In this document: in pieces, positions 33,769 through 43,631 of the stretch
Numbering within the stretch: position 1 is the stretch's first letter
Layout: each line of letters opens with the position of its first letter
NCBI GenBank assembly: GCA_949297805.1
Contig: CASFTG010000001.1
Span: 62,001-126,000, forward strand
DNA length: 64,000 nt
Source: an uncultured bacterium
Lineage (GTDB): Bacteria > Bacillota_I > Bacilli_A > RFN20 > CAG-826
Reading direction: 5' to 3'
Notes under the pieces: generated by a model
What the model was told of the DNA's origin: nothing
The model's database searches: none
Seen by the model: only the letters and a program-made list of their open reading frames with translations
Made by a program: the position numbers and the translations under genes

Positions 33769-34173
33769 GTGAAAAAATCGTTTTGGATCGCTTTTGGCAT
33801 CACCACGGGCTTCAGTTTGCTGGCCTTCTTCCTGATGCTCTTCCTCCGGGCGGGGAATATCTATTCGCGGTTAAGCGACGCTTTCTTCGTTGGCGGGACC
33901 ATCGTCTTGGCCTTTCTTGGCTTCCGCGTCATCGGACGGAGCGGAACCTTTGACTTGCTAGGATATGCCAGCTACCGTTTCTTCGAGGCTTATCGCCATC
34001 AGGGAATGGACAAGCGGTTTGAGGATGCCGGGGATTATCATGAATACAAGCTTGAGCAACGGGCTAAGAATAAATTCGTTTGGCTGCCGTACTTCATTAT
34101 CGGCTTAACCGAATTTGCCCTCGGCGTCGTCTTCATGATTGTTTTCCTGACTAACAGCCCAGCCGTTAGGTAA
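33769..34173 (+). CDS. Small membrane protein, DUF3899-like
   Basis: The frame is open from 33634 but the start is placed at GTG 33769 (134 residues) because a sigma-A promoter ends 7 nt before it and the upstream stretch has no ribosome site. Three membrane helices: two near the N-terminus, one at the C-terminal end. The segment with LRAGN-YSRLSDAFFVGGTIVL and FDLLGY recalls DUF3899 proteins of Bacillota, small membrane proteins of unknown role. The loop between helices 2 and 3 is charged and probably cytoplasmic. It lies upstream of the Opp operon on the same strand, without a visible terminator between them. Confidence 0.65.
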   Translation: MKKSFWIAFGITTGFSLLAFFLMLFLRAGNIYSRLSDAFFVGGTIVLAFLGFRVIGRSGTFDLLGYASYRFFEAYRHQGMDKRFEDAGDYHEYKLEQRAKNKFVWLPYFIIGLTEFALGVVFMIVFLTNSPAVR

Positions 34174-34275
34174 AAAAATCAAAAAAAGGTTGCATTTTTT
34201 TCTTCCTGTGGTTTCCTTTGCTTACGCGTTTTCCGCAAGCGCGCATATAAAGAAACGAAAGGAAGGCAAAAAACA

Positions 34276-36927
34276 ATGAAAAAATCAGTGTTCTTGATCG
34301 CCCTTCTCGCTGCTAGCATGGGTTTGGCATCCTGCAATAAGGGTGAAAAATCCAGTTCGAGCGGGAATGAGGATTTCACGTTACCTGAAATCACCGGTTC
34401 TGCCCCTTATGATCCCGGCCCCGCCACCGAAGGCGCCGCCACTGGCAATTACGATTATTCCCAAGAGGATTATGAGACTCGGGCCGGTGCCCTTTATGCC
34501 CTTGAGAAGTATGCTTTGGACAACTTCACGGCTGGCATCCCCCTCTATGACGACGCTTCTTATGAGCAGTTCTCCGCCCGTATCAAGCTGCCGTCTACCA
34601 CCTACCTAACCAACTACGGTTTCGGCACTGCCTATGGCACCATCGACCCCGATGGCGTCATGTACAACTCGACCATCAACGAGTCGGTCGACGCCTGGAA
34701 GAGCTACTTCCACGGCTATACCACCGTCGACTCCGGCACCTTCAACGGCTGGGACTCCAACGGCTCCGACGTCTCGGACCGGATGTCGATGATCGCCTCC
34801 GGCTACTTCGGCGTCCAGGCCAACGCCTCCAACACCGATTACTCCTGGGTCGGCTCCCTCTCGACCACCGACGCCCCCATCATGATCACTGGGCTCCAAG
34901 GGTCGGAGGTCCAGAACCCGGCTGAGGACCAAACCAGCCAGTTCTGGCGGGTCAAGGTCCACTTCGGCGAAGGCTACACCTACCGGACCGCCGACACCTC
35001 AAAATGGAAATCTAAATACAACGGCCGCCAGGTCGCCCTCGAGGACTACCTGACCCCGTTCAAGGCCATGCTCAACGGCCGGTTGCTCCGCTACGCCGAC
35101 ATGGTCTCCGACGCCTCGGGCTTCCAGGGCGCCATGGAATACGTCTACAACTCCGAGCTCCAGAGCGGGGCTTGGGAGGACAGCGGCGTCGGCATCCAGA
35201 TCAATGAGAAGGAAGGCGCCATCGACTTCGCCTTCATCCAGCCGCAGTCCTCGGCCTACGCCCGGACCGCCCTCTCGTCCATGTTCTATTCCCCGGTCCC
35301 CGAGGAATTCATCACTGATATCGGCAACGGCAACTTCGCCACCGGCGCGAAAACCTACGGCACCCGGTCGAGCACCGACAAATACAACTGCTTCGACAAC
35401 ATCCTCGTCTTCGGCCCCTATATCCCCGAATACTGGGAAGATCAGGTGCGGATCGTCTATAAGGCCAACGACACCTATTTCGAGAAAGACCTCTATCACT
35501 ACGACGGCTACACCGAGGACATCTTCACCGGCTCCGACGCCGACACCCTCGCCTACAACGCCTTCTTGAACAACCAGCTCGACGAGGTCTCGATCCCGGT
35601 CGATGAACTCGTCAACCACCGGAACGACAAAAACGTCCTCCGGACCGAAGGCTCGACCATCATCAAACTCAACATCAACTCGACCACCAACGAGCAGTGG
35701 GAGGCCTTCTTCGGCGAATCCGGCTCGGTCACGACCACCGCGAAGAACAACTACTGGGACGTCAAGCCCATCATGAGCAACCAGTACTTCCTCGAAGGGT
35801 TCTACTATGCGATGAACCGTCAGGAATTGGCTGACCTCGCCGGTAAGAACCCGGCCGTTGGCTATCTCTCGAAGGCCTACATGATCGACCCGGCCGGCAA
35901 AGAGTCCTACCGCGATTCGATCTATGGCAAGTCCGCCGTTTGGTACCGGCAGCAAACCGCCGGCAACGAGAATGCCTATTCCCGCTCGGTCGCCGAAACC
36001 TACTTCGATGCGGCCGGCACCCAGCTCTTAGCCGAAGGGAGCTACCGCAACGGCGACACCATCGAGATCACCGGCTACTTCCGTTACCAGACCACCATCG
36101 ACAACCTCGGCTCCTACATCAAGTCCTACCTTCAGGATGCTTGGAACGCGGTCAACGTCAACAAGGATGGGAAAAACCTCCCGCTCAAGGTCAACCTCCT
36201 CGTCGGCGGCACCACCTACAACGACACCTACACCCGGATGGACGAAGGCCAGTTCGACTTCGCCGAAGGGGCGATCTCGGGCAACGTCTTGAACCCGCTC
36301 GACTTCATGAATACCTGCTCCTCGACCGTCGCTCTCAACCAAGGCTTCAACCTGAACTGGGGGGATCCGACCAATGAGGTCACCGCGACCAATCCGGTCA
36401 TCTTCGATGGCAAAATCTGGTCCTACGATGCCCTCTGGTCCGCCACCCAAGGCTGGACCATGGTTAACGAAGGCGTCACCTCGCCGGTCGCCGACAATCA
36501 GACTATGTCGCTTGATTCGGCCAATAACCGGATCCACTGGCAGGCGACCTTCCCGGCCACCGCGACCGATGATCAAGGCAAATCGATCCTCGACTTCGAA
36601 ATTCGTGACCTCGCTATCATGGGCGGCTCGACCGCGACTCCGACCAGTGGCTACTACCTCAATGACAAGTCGGCTTATTCGATCAACACCGACCTCAACG
36701 GTTACATCAACGTCTACGTCGATCTCGATGAGGTCAAGAGTCTGATCAACCAGTTACGGGCGAACGGGACCGTCAACTACTTCTCGCTCTACTTCTCCCT
36801 CGTCTACACCGTTGACCTCTCGAAGGTTACCTCCGATAACCTCGATGGGCAGACCGGGTCCAACTCCAAGATCACCAAATCGGTCCTCGTCGACTCGGTC
36901 GGCCGGTGCTCCGATTACGGCATCTAA
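34276..36927 (+). CDS. oppA: Oligopeptide ABC transporter substrate-binding lipoprotein
   Basis: This 883-residue protein has lipobox LASC (Cys20), a Ser linker and a long SBP_bac_5-type binding domain. It is large: typical OppA is 520-600 residues. Peptide-binding family features are spread out (the YALEKYALDN region, FWRVKVHFGEGYTYR, LEGFYYAMNRQELAD with a D-PAGKESYRDSIYG continuation). First gene of oppABCDF, followed by a hairpin that would favour more OppA than transporter, the usual pattern. TATAAA at 34246 and GAAAGGAAGG serve as -10 and ribosome site. It captures peptides outside the membrane and delivers them to OppBC. Substrate size is unknown. Confidence 0.88.
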   Translation: MKKSVFLIALLAASMGLASCNKGEKSSSSGNEDFTLPEITGSAPYDPGPATEGAATGNYDYSQEDYETRAGALYALEKYALDNFTAGIPLYDDASYEQFSARIKLPSTTYLTNYGFGTAYGTIDPDGVMYNSTINESVDAWKSYFHGYTTVDSGTFNGWDSNGSDVSDRMSMIASGYFGVQANASNTDYSWVGSLSTTDAPIMITGLQGSEVQNPAEDQTSQFWRVKVHFGEGYTYRTADTSKWKSKYNGRQVALEDYLTPFKAMLNGRLLRYADMVSDASGFQGAMEYVYNSELQSGAWEDSGVGIQINEKEGAIDFAFIQPQSSAYARTALSSMFYSPVPEEFITDIGNGNFATGAKTYGTRSSTDKYNCFDNILVFGPYIPEYWEDQVRIVYKANDTYFEKDLYHYDGYTEDIFTGSDADTLAYNAFLNNQLDEVSIPVDELVNHRNDKNVLRTEGSTIIKLNINSTTNEQWEAFFGESGSVTTTAKNNYWDVKPIMSNQYFLEGFYYAMNRQELADLAGKNPAVGYLSKAYMIDPAGKESYRDSIYGKSAVWYRQQTAGNENAYSRSVAETYFDAAGTQLLAEGSYRNGDTIEITGYFRYQTTIDNLGSYIKSYLQDAWNAVNVNKDGKNLPLKVNLLVGGTTYNDTYTRMDEGQFDFAEGAISGNVLNPLDFMNTCSSTVALNQGFNLNWGDPTNEVTATNPVIFDGKIWSYDALWSATQGWTMVNEGVTSPVADNQTMSLDSANNRIHWQATFPATATDDQGKSILDFEIRDLAIMGGSTATPTSGYYLNDKSAYSINTDLNGYINVYVDLDEVKSLINQLRANGTVNYFSLYFSLVYTVDLSKVTSDNLDGQTGSNSKITKSVLVDSVGRCSDYGI

Positions 36928-36956
36928 TATTCACTAGCGAAGAACCGTCTCTTCCA

Positions 36957-36995
36957 GAGCCGCTTCCCGCGTAGGCGGGGGCGGCTCTCTTCTTG
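36957..36995 (+). terminator. Intra-operon hairpin between oppA and oppB
   Basis: GAGCCGC (36957-36963) pairs with GCGGCTC (36981-36987) and the loop is also G+C-rich; TCTTCTT follows. Probably a leaky terminator. Confidence 0.7.
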
Positions 36996-37059
36996 CTTAG
37001 ATTCACTTTCGGGGTTATGGTTACCCCGGCAATATAAATAAGGAAAGAAAGAGAGAATA

Positions 37060-38127
37060 ATGAAAGACAGTACCAAATACGTGATAGAGAGAATCCTGTT
37101 CATTTTATTGACAGCTTTCATTGTTCTCTCTGTCACCTACATCCTCTTGCAGTGCATGCCACTGGAGCCGAATGCTACCAACTTCACCGAGGAATTCCGC
37201 TTCTGGCAGCAGCAGGTCACCCTTGGCTTCTACTATGAAATCGATGCCAGTACCCCGGAGGGGCTGGAGGCCATCGCCAATCATGAATACGAGCAGATGG
37301 TCACCATCAACTCGCAGAATTACTATTTCGCGCCTTATCCGATTTTAGTCCGTTATTGGAACTGGCTTGTTAACGTCGTCACTAAGTGGGATTGGGGCCG
37401 CTCGACTTCGGTCGCCCTCAACCAAAGCGCCATCTCGATCATCGTCATGCGCTTGCCGGCTTCGATGAAGCTCAACATCATCTCGATCATTATCTCGGTG
37501 CCTTTGGGCTTAGGCTTAGGCATCTGGGCCGCGCTTAAGAAGAACACCTGGGTCGATTCGCTTATCTCGACCATCATCATGATCTTCATCTCGGTCCCGT
37601 CCTTCGTCCTTATCTCTTTCTTATTGTTGGGATTCGGGAAAATACCAGGCTTCCCGATCCGTTGGCCGAGCCAAGCCAACGCCGCGGCCGATCCTTTGCT
37701 GGCCTTTGAGGCTTACATTATTCCGGTTTTGTCCTTGTCCTTCGGCTCGATCTGCTCGTTCGCCCGTTATACCCGGGCCGAACTTTGTGAGGTCATGTCG
37801 AGCGAATTCTTGTTGCTCGCGCGGACTAAGGGCTTAACCAAGGGCCAGTCGGTCGTCCGCCACGCCCTCCGGAACTCGCTTGTTCCGATCGTCCCGATGA
37901 TCATCTCCCAATTCATCTCGATCCTTTCCGGCTCGATGGTCTTGGAGCAAATCTACGGTATTCCTGGCATCGGATCCTTGTTCGTCACCGCCTTAACCGG
38001 CAAGGACTATCCGGTCATCATGGTCGATATGGCCATCTACACCTTAATTGGCTTATTCGCCACCTTAATCGTCGACCTAAGTTATAGCATCGTCGACCCG
38101 CGTATCAGAATGGGGGCTAAGAAGTAA
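37060..38127 (+). CDS. oppB: Oligopeptide ABC transporter permease OppB
   Basis: This 355-residue permease has one N-terminal helix (about 10-32), an extracytoplasmic segment of about 90 residues, then five helices in the binding-protein-dependent transport domain. The coupling (EAA) loop is SSEFLLLARTKGLTKGQSVVRHALRNSL near residue 250. Length is slightly above the usual 306-330. TATAAA at 37033 and AAGAGAG before the ATG give it a possible promoter and ribosome site of its own. It forms the channel with OppC. Confidence 0.93.
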   Translation: MKDSTKYVIERILFILLTAFIVLSVTYILLQCMPLEPNATNFTEEFRFWQQQVTLGFYYEIDASTPEGLEAIANHEYEQMVTINSQNYYFAPYPILVRYWNWLVNVVTKWDWGRSTSVALNQSAISIIVMRLPASMKLNIISIIISVPLGLGLGIWAALKKNTWVDSLISTIIMIFISVPSFVLISFLLLGFGKIPGFPIRWPSQANAAADPLLAFEAYIIPVLSLSFGSICSFARYTRAELCEVMSSEFLLLARTKGLTKGQSVVRHALRNSLVPIVPMIISQFISILSGSMVLEQIYGIPGIGSLFVTALTGKDYPVIMVDMAIYTLIGLFATLIVDLSYSIVDPRIRMGAKK

Positions 38128-38129
38128 CA

Positions 38130-40319
38130 ATGGAAAACGAAAAGAAAAACACCGATTTCGAATCGGCGCAAGACTTCGAGTTCGTCCAGCAAGACGCCTC
38201 GATTCACGATCAAAAGTTTGAGACCAAGCCGACCACCTATTTCAAAGACGCGATGAAGCGGTTCGTCAAGAACCGTTCCTCGGTCGTGGCTGGCTGCATC
38301 CTCTTCGTCCTTATCGCCATGGCCATCATTGTTCCGGTGGCTAATAAGAACGACATCGACAATCCGGTCGCGGCGGCTCGTTATCTGCCCCCGAAGTGGT
38401 TTGATGGCGACACCGGTGGCTTCATGGACGGGACTGGTTATGTCGAGAATGCTATTCTTGACCCCAGCACCAACAATTTGCCATCGGATTCATATTACAA
38501 ATCTTATGCCGTCATCGGCGACATCGAATCGACCCAATCGTATTCTGATACTTGGGACGAATCGGTCCGGAATTACGGCAAGAATGGGGCAATCCGGCTT
38601 GGCAACGGCTCCAGTGAGAACGAAGTCGGTATCTTCGAGTCGGAAGAATCTGGCCTTCTTTCCCCGGTTGTCCAACTGGCTTTGACTGATTCCTCAGTCA
38701 GTTACGAAGTGACTTTCTATCCTAATTCCTATGCCGACAACCACGTTGAAGGGACGGAGATTGTTTCCTATATCGGCTGGGTTTTCGAAACCTCCGCCGA
38801 TACTCCGAGCGAAACCGAGGTTTTAGCCGAGGAATCAACCGATACTCCGAGCGAAGACATCCCAGAGGAAGGCGGGGAGGAAATCCCTGAAGAACCCGCG
38901 GAAGAGCTGACCATCGTTCCATTGATGGACCCCCTATCCTTAACCGATGAAACCACCTCGATGGAAGTCGAGAATGTCGTCGGCATCCTCCAAGAAGGCG
39001 GCTATCTCGATGGGGCGTCCGAACAGGTTTCCGGCCGGTTCGCCATCGTCTACGATGCTCCCGTCGATGCGGCGGCTTCGGCCAATTCGCTTTATATCCA
39101 GTCAGTTCAGGCGAGGGGGACTACCTCTAGTGTTGGCGCCGCTTCCTTCTCCAACGCCACCCAAGCTTATGCTTCTCTAAATGCTGGTGGCTATTCCCGC
39201 TTAAACGAGATCTCCTCGACCGGCATCTACCATTCTGAGGTCACTTACGGCGCTTTCCGCTATGACTATTACGAAGCGGCCTTCGGTGACGTGGCGGGGC
39301 AAGAGTTTACTAAAAACGACATCGATACTTATGTTAGCCATGGCTGGATTGAATCCCTTTCCTGCAGGGGTATGGTCGGCGGGGAAATCACCCTCTTCAG
39401 CCTCTCAAACGGCGACACCGCCATCGATTGGAGCAAAGCTCCGATGACTTCCACCTCGGTCACTTTGGTCTTGACCGAGGAAGGCGACACATATTGCCCG
39501 TTACGGTCGATTCAGACTTTACGGGCGGTCAATTTAGGCGGTGAGGTCGGAACCTCGGTTTCCGTCTATGGGACCCAATCCCTTTATCGTCTTCTTTATG
39601 AGCAGGATAAGATCGGCTCCTGCAAGATGCCGAAATACTTCTTCGGGACCGATCGGAACGGGAAAGACTTCTTCAAGTTGGTCTTCTCCGGCTTATTGAC
39701 CTCCCTTGGCTTGGGCTTATTGAGCTCGGCCATCAATATCGTCATCGGCCTTATCTGGGGCGCCATCTCTGGCTACTTCGGCGGCTGGGTCGATATGTTG
39801 ATGGAACGGTTCTGCGAGATCCTCGGCGGCATGCCCTTCATCGTCATGATGACGCTTATAGTCTTGCTATTGGGTTCGAACTTCTGGACCTTCCTGCTCG
39901 CCCTCTGCCTTACTGGCTGGATGGGGGTCGCGGCCGAGACCAGGCGACAGTTCTATCGATATAAGCGAAGGGAATACGTCTTGGCCTCAAGGACTTTGGG
40001 CGCGAGCGACACCCGGCTTATCTTCAAGCACATCCTGCCCAACGGCATCGGCCCGATCATCACCGGCGCCATCCTTATGATCCCATCGGTCATCTTCACC
40101 GAAGCCAATATCTCCTACTTATTGCCTTCGGCCTTGGCCTTCTCGGGATCGCAGTCATTCGGCATTACCTTGTCCAACGTCCAAGGCGACTTGCAGAACT
40201 ACCCTTACCTAATCGTCAGCGCCTCCATCGTCATGGCTTTGATCATGATTTGTTTCAACCTGTTCGGCAATGGCTTGCGCGACGCCTTCAACCCAGCTTT
40301 GAAAGGAGCGGATGAGTGA
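38130..40319 (+). CDS. oppC: Oligopeptide permease OppC with a 430-residue extracytoplasmic insertion
   Basis: This 729-residue protein is about twice the usual OppC length (300-350). Helix 1 is at 50-71. The conserved GTDRNGKD motif, normally some 50 residues later, comes only at 506, so about 430 residues are placed outside the membrane between them. That region holds an acidic Pro/Glu stretch with TPSE repeats (about 225-270) and beta-rich segments on both sides. From 506 on, the permease domain is ordinary, with the EAA loop REYVLASRTLGASDTRLIFKHILPNG. The insertion could be a built-in peptide-binding or docking domain. It overlaps oppD by 4 bp. Confidence 0.9.
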   Translation: MENEKKNTDFESAQDFEFVQQDASIHDQKFETKPTTYFKDAMKRFVKNRSSVVAGCILFVLIAMAIIVPVANKNDIDNPVAAARYLPPKWFDGDTGGFMDGTGYVENAILDPSTNNLPSDSYYKSYAVIGDIESTQSYSDTWDESVRNYGKNGAIRLGNGSSENEVGIFESEESGLLSPVVQLALTDSSVSYEVTFYPNSYADNHVEGTEIVSYIGWVFETSADTPSETEVLAEESTDTPSEDIPEEGGEEIPEEPAEELTIVPLMDPLSLTDETTSMEVENVVGILQEGGYLDGASEQVSGRFAIVYDAPVDAAASANSLYIQSVQARGTTSSVGAASFSNATQAYASLNAGGYSRLNEISSTGIYHSEVTYGAFRYDYYEAAFGDVAGQEFTKNDIDTYVSHGWIESLSCRGMVGGEITLFSLSNGDTAIDWSKAPMTSTSVTLVLTEEGDTYCPLRSIQTLRAVNLGGEVGTSVSVYGTQSLYRLLYEQDKIGSCKMPKYFFGTDRNGKDFFKLVFSGLLTSLGLGLLSSAINIVIGLIWGAISGYFGGWVDMLMERFCEILGGMPFIVMMTLIVLLLGSNFWTFLLALCLTGWMGVAAETRRQFYRYKRREYVLASRTLGASDTRLIFKHILPNGIGPIITGAILMIPSVIFTEANISYLLPSALAFSGSQSFGITLSNVQGDLQNYPYLIVSASIVMALIMICFNLFGNGLRDAFNPALKGADE

Positions 40320-42244
40320 TTATGAACAAATACAAAACCATCGATTACCCCGCTTCGGTCGGGGTGCAGGAAAAAGGCAAGGAACCGGTCCTTTCGGTCC
40401 GGAATCTCGCTATCTCCTTTAAAACCGACGAGGGGATGGTCAAAGCCGTCCGCGGCGTCTCCTTCGATTTATACAAGGAGGAGACCTTATGCATCGTCGG
40501 CGAGTCCGGCTCGGGCAAATCGGTCACCAACAAGACCATCATGGGCATCCTCCCCAAAAGCGCCCGTATCGAATCGGGTTCGATCGTCTATGAAGGCGAG
40601 GATTTGACCCAGGTCTCCGAGGATGAGTTCCATAACATCCGTGGCACCAAGATCGGGATGATCTTCCAAGACCCCTTATCGTCTTTAAACCCGATCATGC
40701 GGATCGGCAAGCAGATCACCGAGGTCATGCTCATCAATGGGCATCACCTGAAGAATCTTTTCAAAGACATCGTCAATGACTCCTTCATCAAGTTGAAAAA
40801 CGATGAACGGCTCCTCCAACTCGCCCAAAGCGATCTTAAGCATGCCTTAGCCGACATCAAAGCGGCCATCGCCAAGGAGAAAGAAGACGCCAAAGTCGAC
40901 GAGCGGACCCCGAACCTCGAGCCCCTATTCGCCAAGCAGCAAGAGTCCAAAGAGGCGTATCAGAAAAAGAAAGCTGAACTAAAGGCCATCATCGCGGAAG
41001 ACAAAGCCGCCTATTCGGCGAAAAAGAAGGAAGCTAAGCAGGCGGTGCGCGAGAAGCGCCTGGCCTTGCGGAAAGAGCATTGGGAGAAACTCCGCCCGAT
41101 CTATAAGTCCTTCTTCGATAAGACCCCGTCAAACGAAGCCAAGGCCAAGATTGCCGAGGCGAAGAAGAAATACGAGGCGGCCATGGCCTTGCCGGAGAAC
41201 AATCCGAGCGAGGACGAATTGATCGACCTCTATGCCTCTATCGTCAACCCGAAGGAAAAAGCGGTCGCCGAATTAAAGGAAAAGCTTGAGACGCTTTCGG
41301 CCAACAAAGGGAGCGACGAAGGCTTAGTCGCCTATAACGAATGCCGGTTGGCGCTTCGTGATGCCAAAAAAGCCGCCGCTTTGGCGAAGAAAGAAGCCAA
41401 GAAAGCGGTCCACGAGAAGAAATATGGCCCCCGCGACGCCTATCGGGCTGAGGTTAAGCCCCTTTATAAAGACCTATTGACCTTCCCGGCCTTCAAGAAA
41501 GCCTATGATGACTTCCTGATTGAGCATCGCCGTTACCTTTCTTGCCTCCGGGTCACCCATAAGGAGGCGAAGGAACGGGCCCTGAAGATCATGGCCGAAG
41601 TCGGCATCCCCCAGCCGGAACGCCGGTTCTACCAATATCCATTCGAGTTCTCCGGCGGCATGCGGCAACGGATTGTCATCGCCATCGCCCTCACCGCCCA
41701 TCCGGATATTTTGATTTGCGATGAGCCGACGACCGCCCTTGACGTCACCATCCAGGCCCAGATCCTGGAGCTGATCAATGAATTGAAGGCCAAACACCAT
41801 ATGTCGGTCATCTTCATCACCCATGACCTGGGGGTCGTGGCTAATATGGCCGATCGGGTCGCGGTTATGTATGCTGGCAAAATCGTCGAATACGGGAAAG
41901 CCGACGAAGTGTTCTATTCGCCCGCCCATCCCTATACCTGGGCTTTGCTTTCCTCCATCCCCGACGTTGATTCGAAGGAAAAGCTCGAAGCGATCCCCGG
42001 CACCCCGCCGAACATGCTCTTCCCGCCCAAAGGCGATGCCTTCGCGGCAAGAAGCAAATACGCCCTCGGCATCGACTTCAAGGAAGAGCCGCCGATGTTC
42101 GAAATTTCGCCCACCCATTACGCCGCCACTTGGCTATTGGATGAACGGGCCCCGGAATACAAGATGCCCTCGATCGTCGCCACCCGAATCAAGAACTCCT
42201 TGAAACGGGCCAAGAAGCAAACCGGAGGTAAGAAAGATGAATGA
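40316..42244 (+). CDS. oppD: Oligopeptide transporter ATPase OppD with a coiled-coil insertion
   Basis: This 642-residue ATPase has GESGSGKS (Walker A), FQDPLSSLNP (Q-loop), FSGGMRQR (signature, from 445), ILICDEPTTALDV (Walker B) and the switch His in THD. A Lys/Glu/Ala-rich helical insertion fills about residues 143-410, between GKQITEVML and the point where normal OppD resumes (THKEAKERALKIMAEVGIP). Usual OppD is 330-360 residues. The start is GTG 40316, 7 nt after AAGGAG and inside the oppC stop; ATG 40322 is a possible alternative. It hydrolyses ATP with OppF to drive peptide import. Confidence 0.92.
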   Translation: MIMNKYKTIDYPASVGVQEKGKEPVLSVRNLAISFKTDEGMVKAVRGVSFDLYKEETLCIVGESGSGKSVTNKTIMGILPKSARIESGSIVYEGEDLTQVSEDEFHNIRGTKIGMIFQDPLSSLNPIMRIGKQITEVMLINGHHLKNLFKDIVNDSFIKLKNDERLLQLAQSDLKHALADIKAAIAKEKEDAKVDERTPNLEPLFAKQQESKEAYQKKKAELKAIIAEDKAAYSAKKKEAKQAVREKRLALRKEHWEKLRPIYKSFFDKTPSNEAKAKIAEAKKKYEAAMALPENNPSEDELIDLYASIVNPKEKAVAELKEKLETLSANKGSDEGLVAYNECRLALRDAKKAAALAKKEAKKAVHEKKYGPRDAYRAEVKPLYKDLLTFPAFKKAYDDFLIEHRRYLSCLRVTHKEAKERALKIMAEVGIPQPERRFYQYPFEFSGGMRQRIVIAIALTAHPDILICDEPTTALDVTIQAQILELINELKAKHHMSVIFITHDLGVVANMADRVAVMYAGKIVEYGKADEVFYSPAHPYTWALLSSIPDVDSKEKLEAIPGTPPNMLFPPKGDAFAARSKYALGIDFKEEPPMFEISPTHYAATWLLDERAPEYKMPSIVATRIKNSLKRAKKQTGGKKDE

Positions 42245-43631
42245 GGAAAAACGTCTCCAACTGAACTCCGAGAAAGCGGAACGGAAAGAAAAAGTCGCCG
42301 AGGCAAAGGCCGCCTTAAAGGACTTTAAGACTAAATATAAAGGCGTCGAGTTAGACGAAGCCCTCCGGGAGGAGCGGCTCGCCCTCGAAGCTAATCTTCG
42401 CGATGCCAAGCGGGCCCTCTCGCTTGTTGGAGTCACCTATGATCCTTCTTTGAAAGAGGAGAACGTCATCTTAGATGTCCGCCACTTAAAGGAATTCTTC
42501 AAATCTGGCGAATACAAGACCAAAGCCGTCCATGACATCTCCTTCAAAATCCATGAAGGCGAATGCTTCGGCTTAGTCGGGGAGTCAGGCTGCGGCAAGA
42601 CCACGACCGGCCGCTGCATCATCGGCCTTTATCCCATCACCTCCGGCTCGATCTATTACAAAGGGTACCGGATCGCCGCTGGGAGCCGTTGGAACGAGAA
42701 GGAAATCAAGTGGACCCGGATCAGGGACAATTCCAAGATCAAGGTCTTAAAACGCGAGCTCCGCGATAAGCTTTCGGAAGCGGCCTCCGAGGATGAAAAG
42801 GAATCTTTGCGGGCCGAATATGCGGCGAAAATCAATGAGATCAAAGCCCATACTCAATCAATTGTTTCGGTTCAGAAAGAGAAGATCGCCCAGATCCGTT
42901 ATGACAATAAGCATTCCTCGAGCAAGCTCCGGAATGAGATCCAGATGATCTTCCAAGACCCGATCGACTCCCTCGACCCCCGTATGACGGTCGAGGACAT
43001 CATCGTCGAAGGCCTTCATATCCAGGGCCAATACGATAAGGAGGAGAATCGACGGGCGGTGGAACGGGTCCTCCGCCAAGTCGGCCTCATCCCCGAATAC
43101 GCTTCCCGTTATCCCCATGAGTTCTCCGGCGGCCAGCGGCAACGGATCGGCATCGCCCGGGCTTTGATCATGAACCCGAAGCTATTGATTTGCGATGAGC
43201 CGATCTCGGCTCTCGACGTCTCGATCCGGGCTCAGGTCCTTAACCTGCTTAACGAGATTAAGGATTCGATGAAGCTCACGATGCTATTCATCGCTCATGA
43301 CCTTTCGGTCGTCAAATACTTCTGCGACCGGATCGGGGTCATGTATTTCGGCGATATGGTTGAGCTTGCCTCCTCGGAAGAATTATTTAGACACCCGCTT
43401 CACCCTTATACCAAAGCCTTGCTTTCCGCCATCCCGAAGCCTGATCCATTGTCAGAGAAGAACCGGATCCGGAAAGTGTATAACCCGGCGACGACCCACG
43501 ATTATTCGAAGCAGAAGCCGACTTTTAGGGAATTGATCCCCGGCCACTTCGTCTTATGCAACGACGAAGAGGAGAAGAAGTACTTAGAGGAGATCAAAGC
43601 CCTCGACGAAGGAGAGAAGAGCAATGATTAA
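42237..43631 (+). CDS. oppF: Oligopeptide transporter ATPase OppF with N-terminal and internal coiled-coil additions
   Basis: This 464-residue ATPase begins with about 75 Lys/Glu/Ala-rich residues (coiled coil), then the ATPase core: GESGCGKTT, FQDPIDSLDPR, FSGGQRQRIGIARAL, LLICDEPISALDVS, and AHD. A helical insert of about 85 residues (145-232) lies between the first beta part and the Q-loop. The OppF oligopeptide-transport C-terminal motif (LFRHPLHPYTKALLSAIP) is present. GGAGG precedes the ATG, inside the end of oppD (8-bp overlap). Enlarged OppF is also known in mycoplasmas. Confidence 0.92.
   Translation: MNEEKRLQLNSEKAERKEKVAEAKAALKDFKTKYKGVELDEALREERLALEANLRDAKRALSLVGVTYDPSLKEENVILDVRHLKEFFKSGEYKTKAVHDISFKIHEGECFGLVGESGCGKTTTGRCIIGLYPITSGSIYYKGYRIAAGSRWNEKEIKWTRIRDNSKIKVLKRELRDKLSEAASEDEKESLRAEYAAKINEIKAHTQSIVSVQKEKIAQIRYDNKHSSSKLRNEIQMIFQDPIDSLDPRMTVEDIIVEGLHIQGQYDKEENRRAVERVLRQVGLIPEYASRYPHEFSGGQRQRIGIARALIMNPKLLICDEPISALDVSIRAQVLNLLNEIKDSMKLTMLFIAHDLSVVKYFCDRIGVMYFGDMVELASSEELFRHPLHPYTKALLSAIPKPDPLSEKNRIRKVYNPATTHDYSKQKPTFRELIPGHFVLCNDEEEKKYLEEIKALDEGEKSND

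Noticed and set aside
34145..34175. Hairpin CTAAC...GTTAG at the end of the 33.8 kb gene as a terminator
   Set aside because: The stem is only 5 bp and is followed by A rather than T on the coding strand.
34999..35955. A 318-codon open frame antisense to oppA
   Set aside because: Gly/Val/Asp/Glu-rich shadow of the Ala/Asp/Ser/Thr-rich oppA coding strand; no start signal and no recognisable domain.
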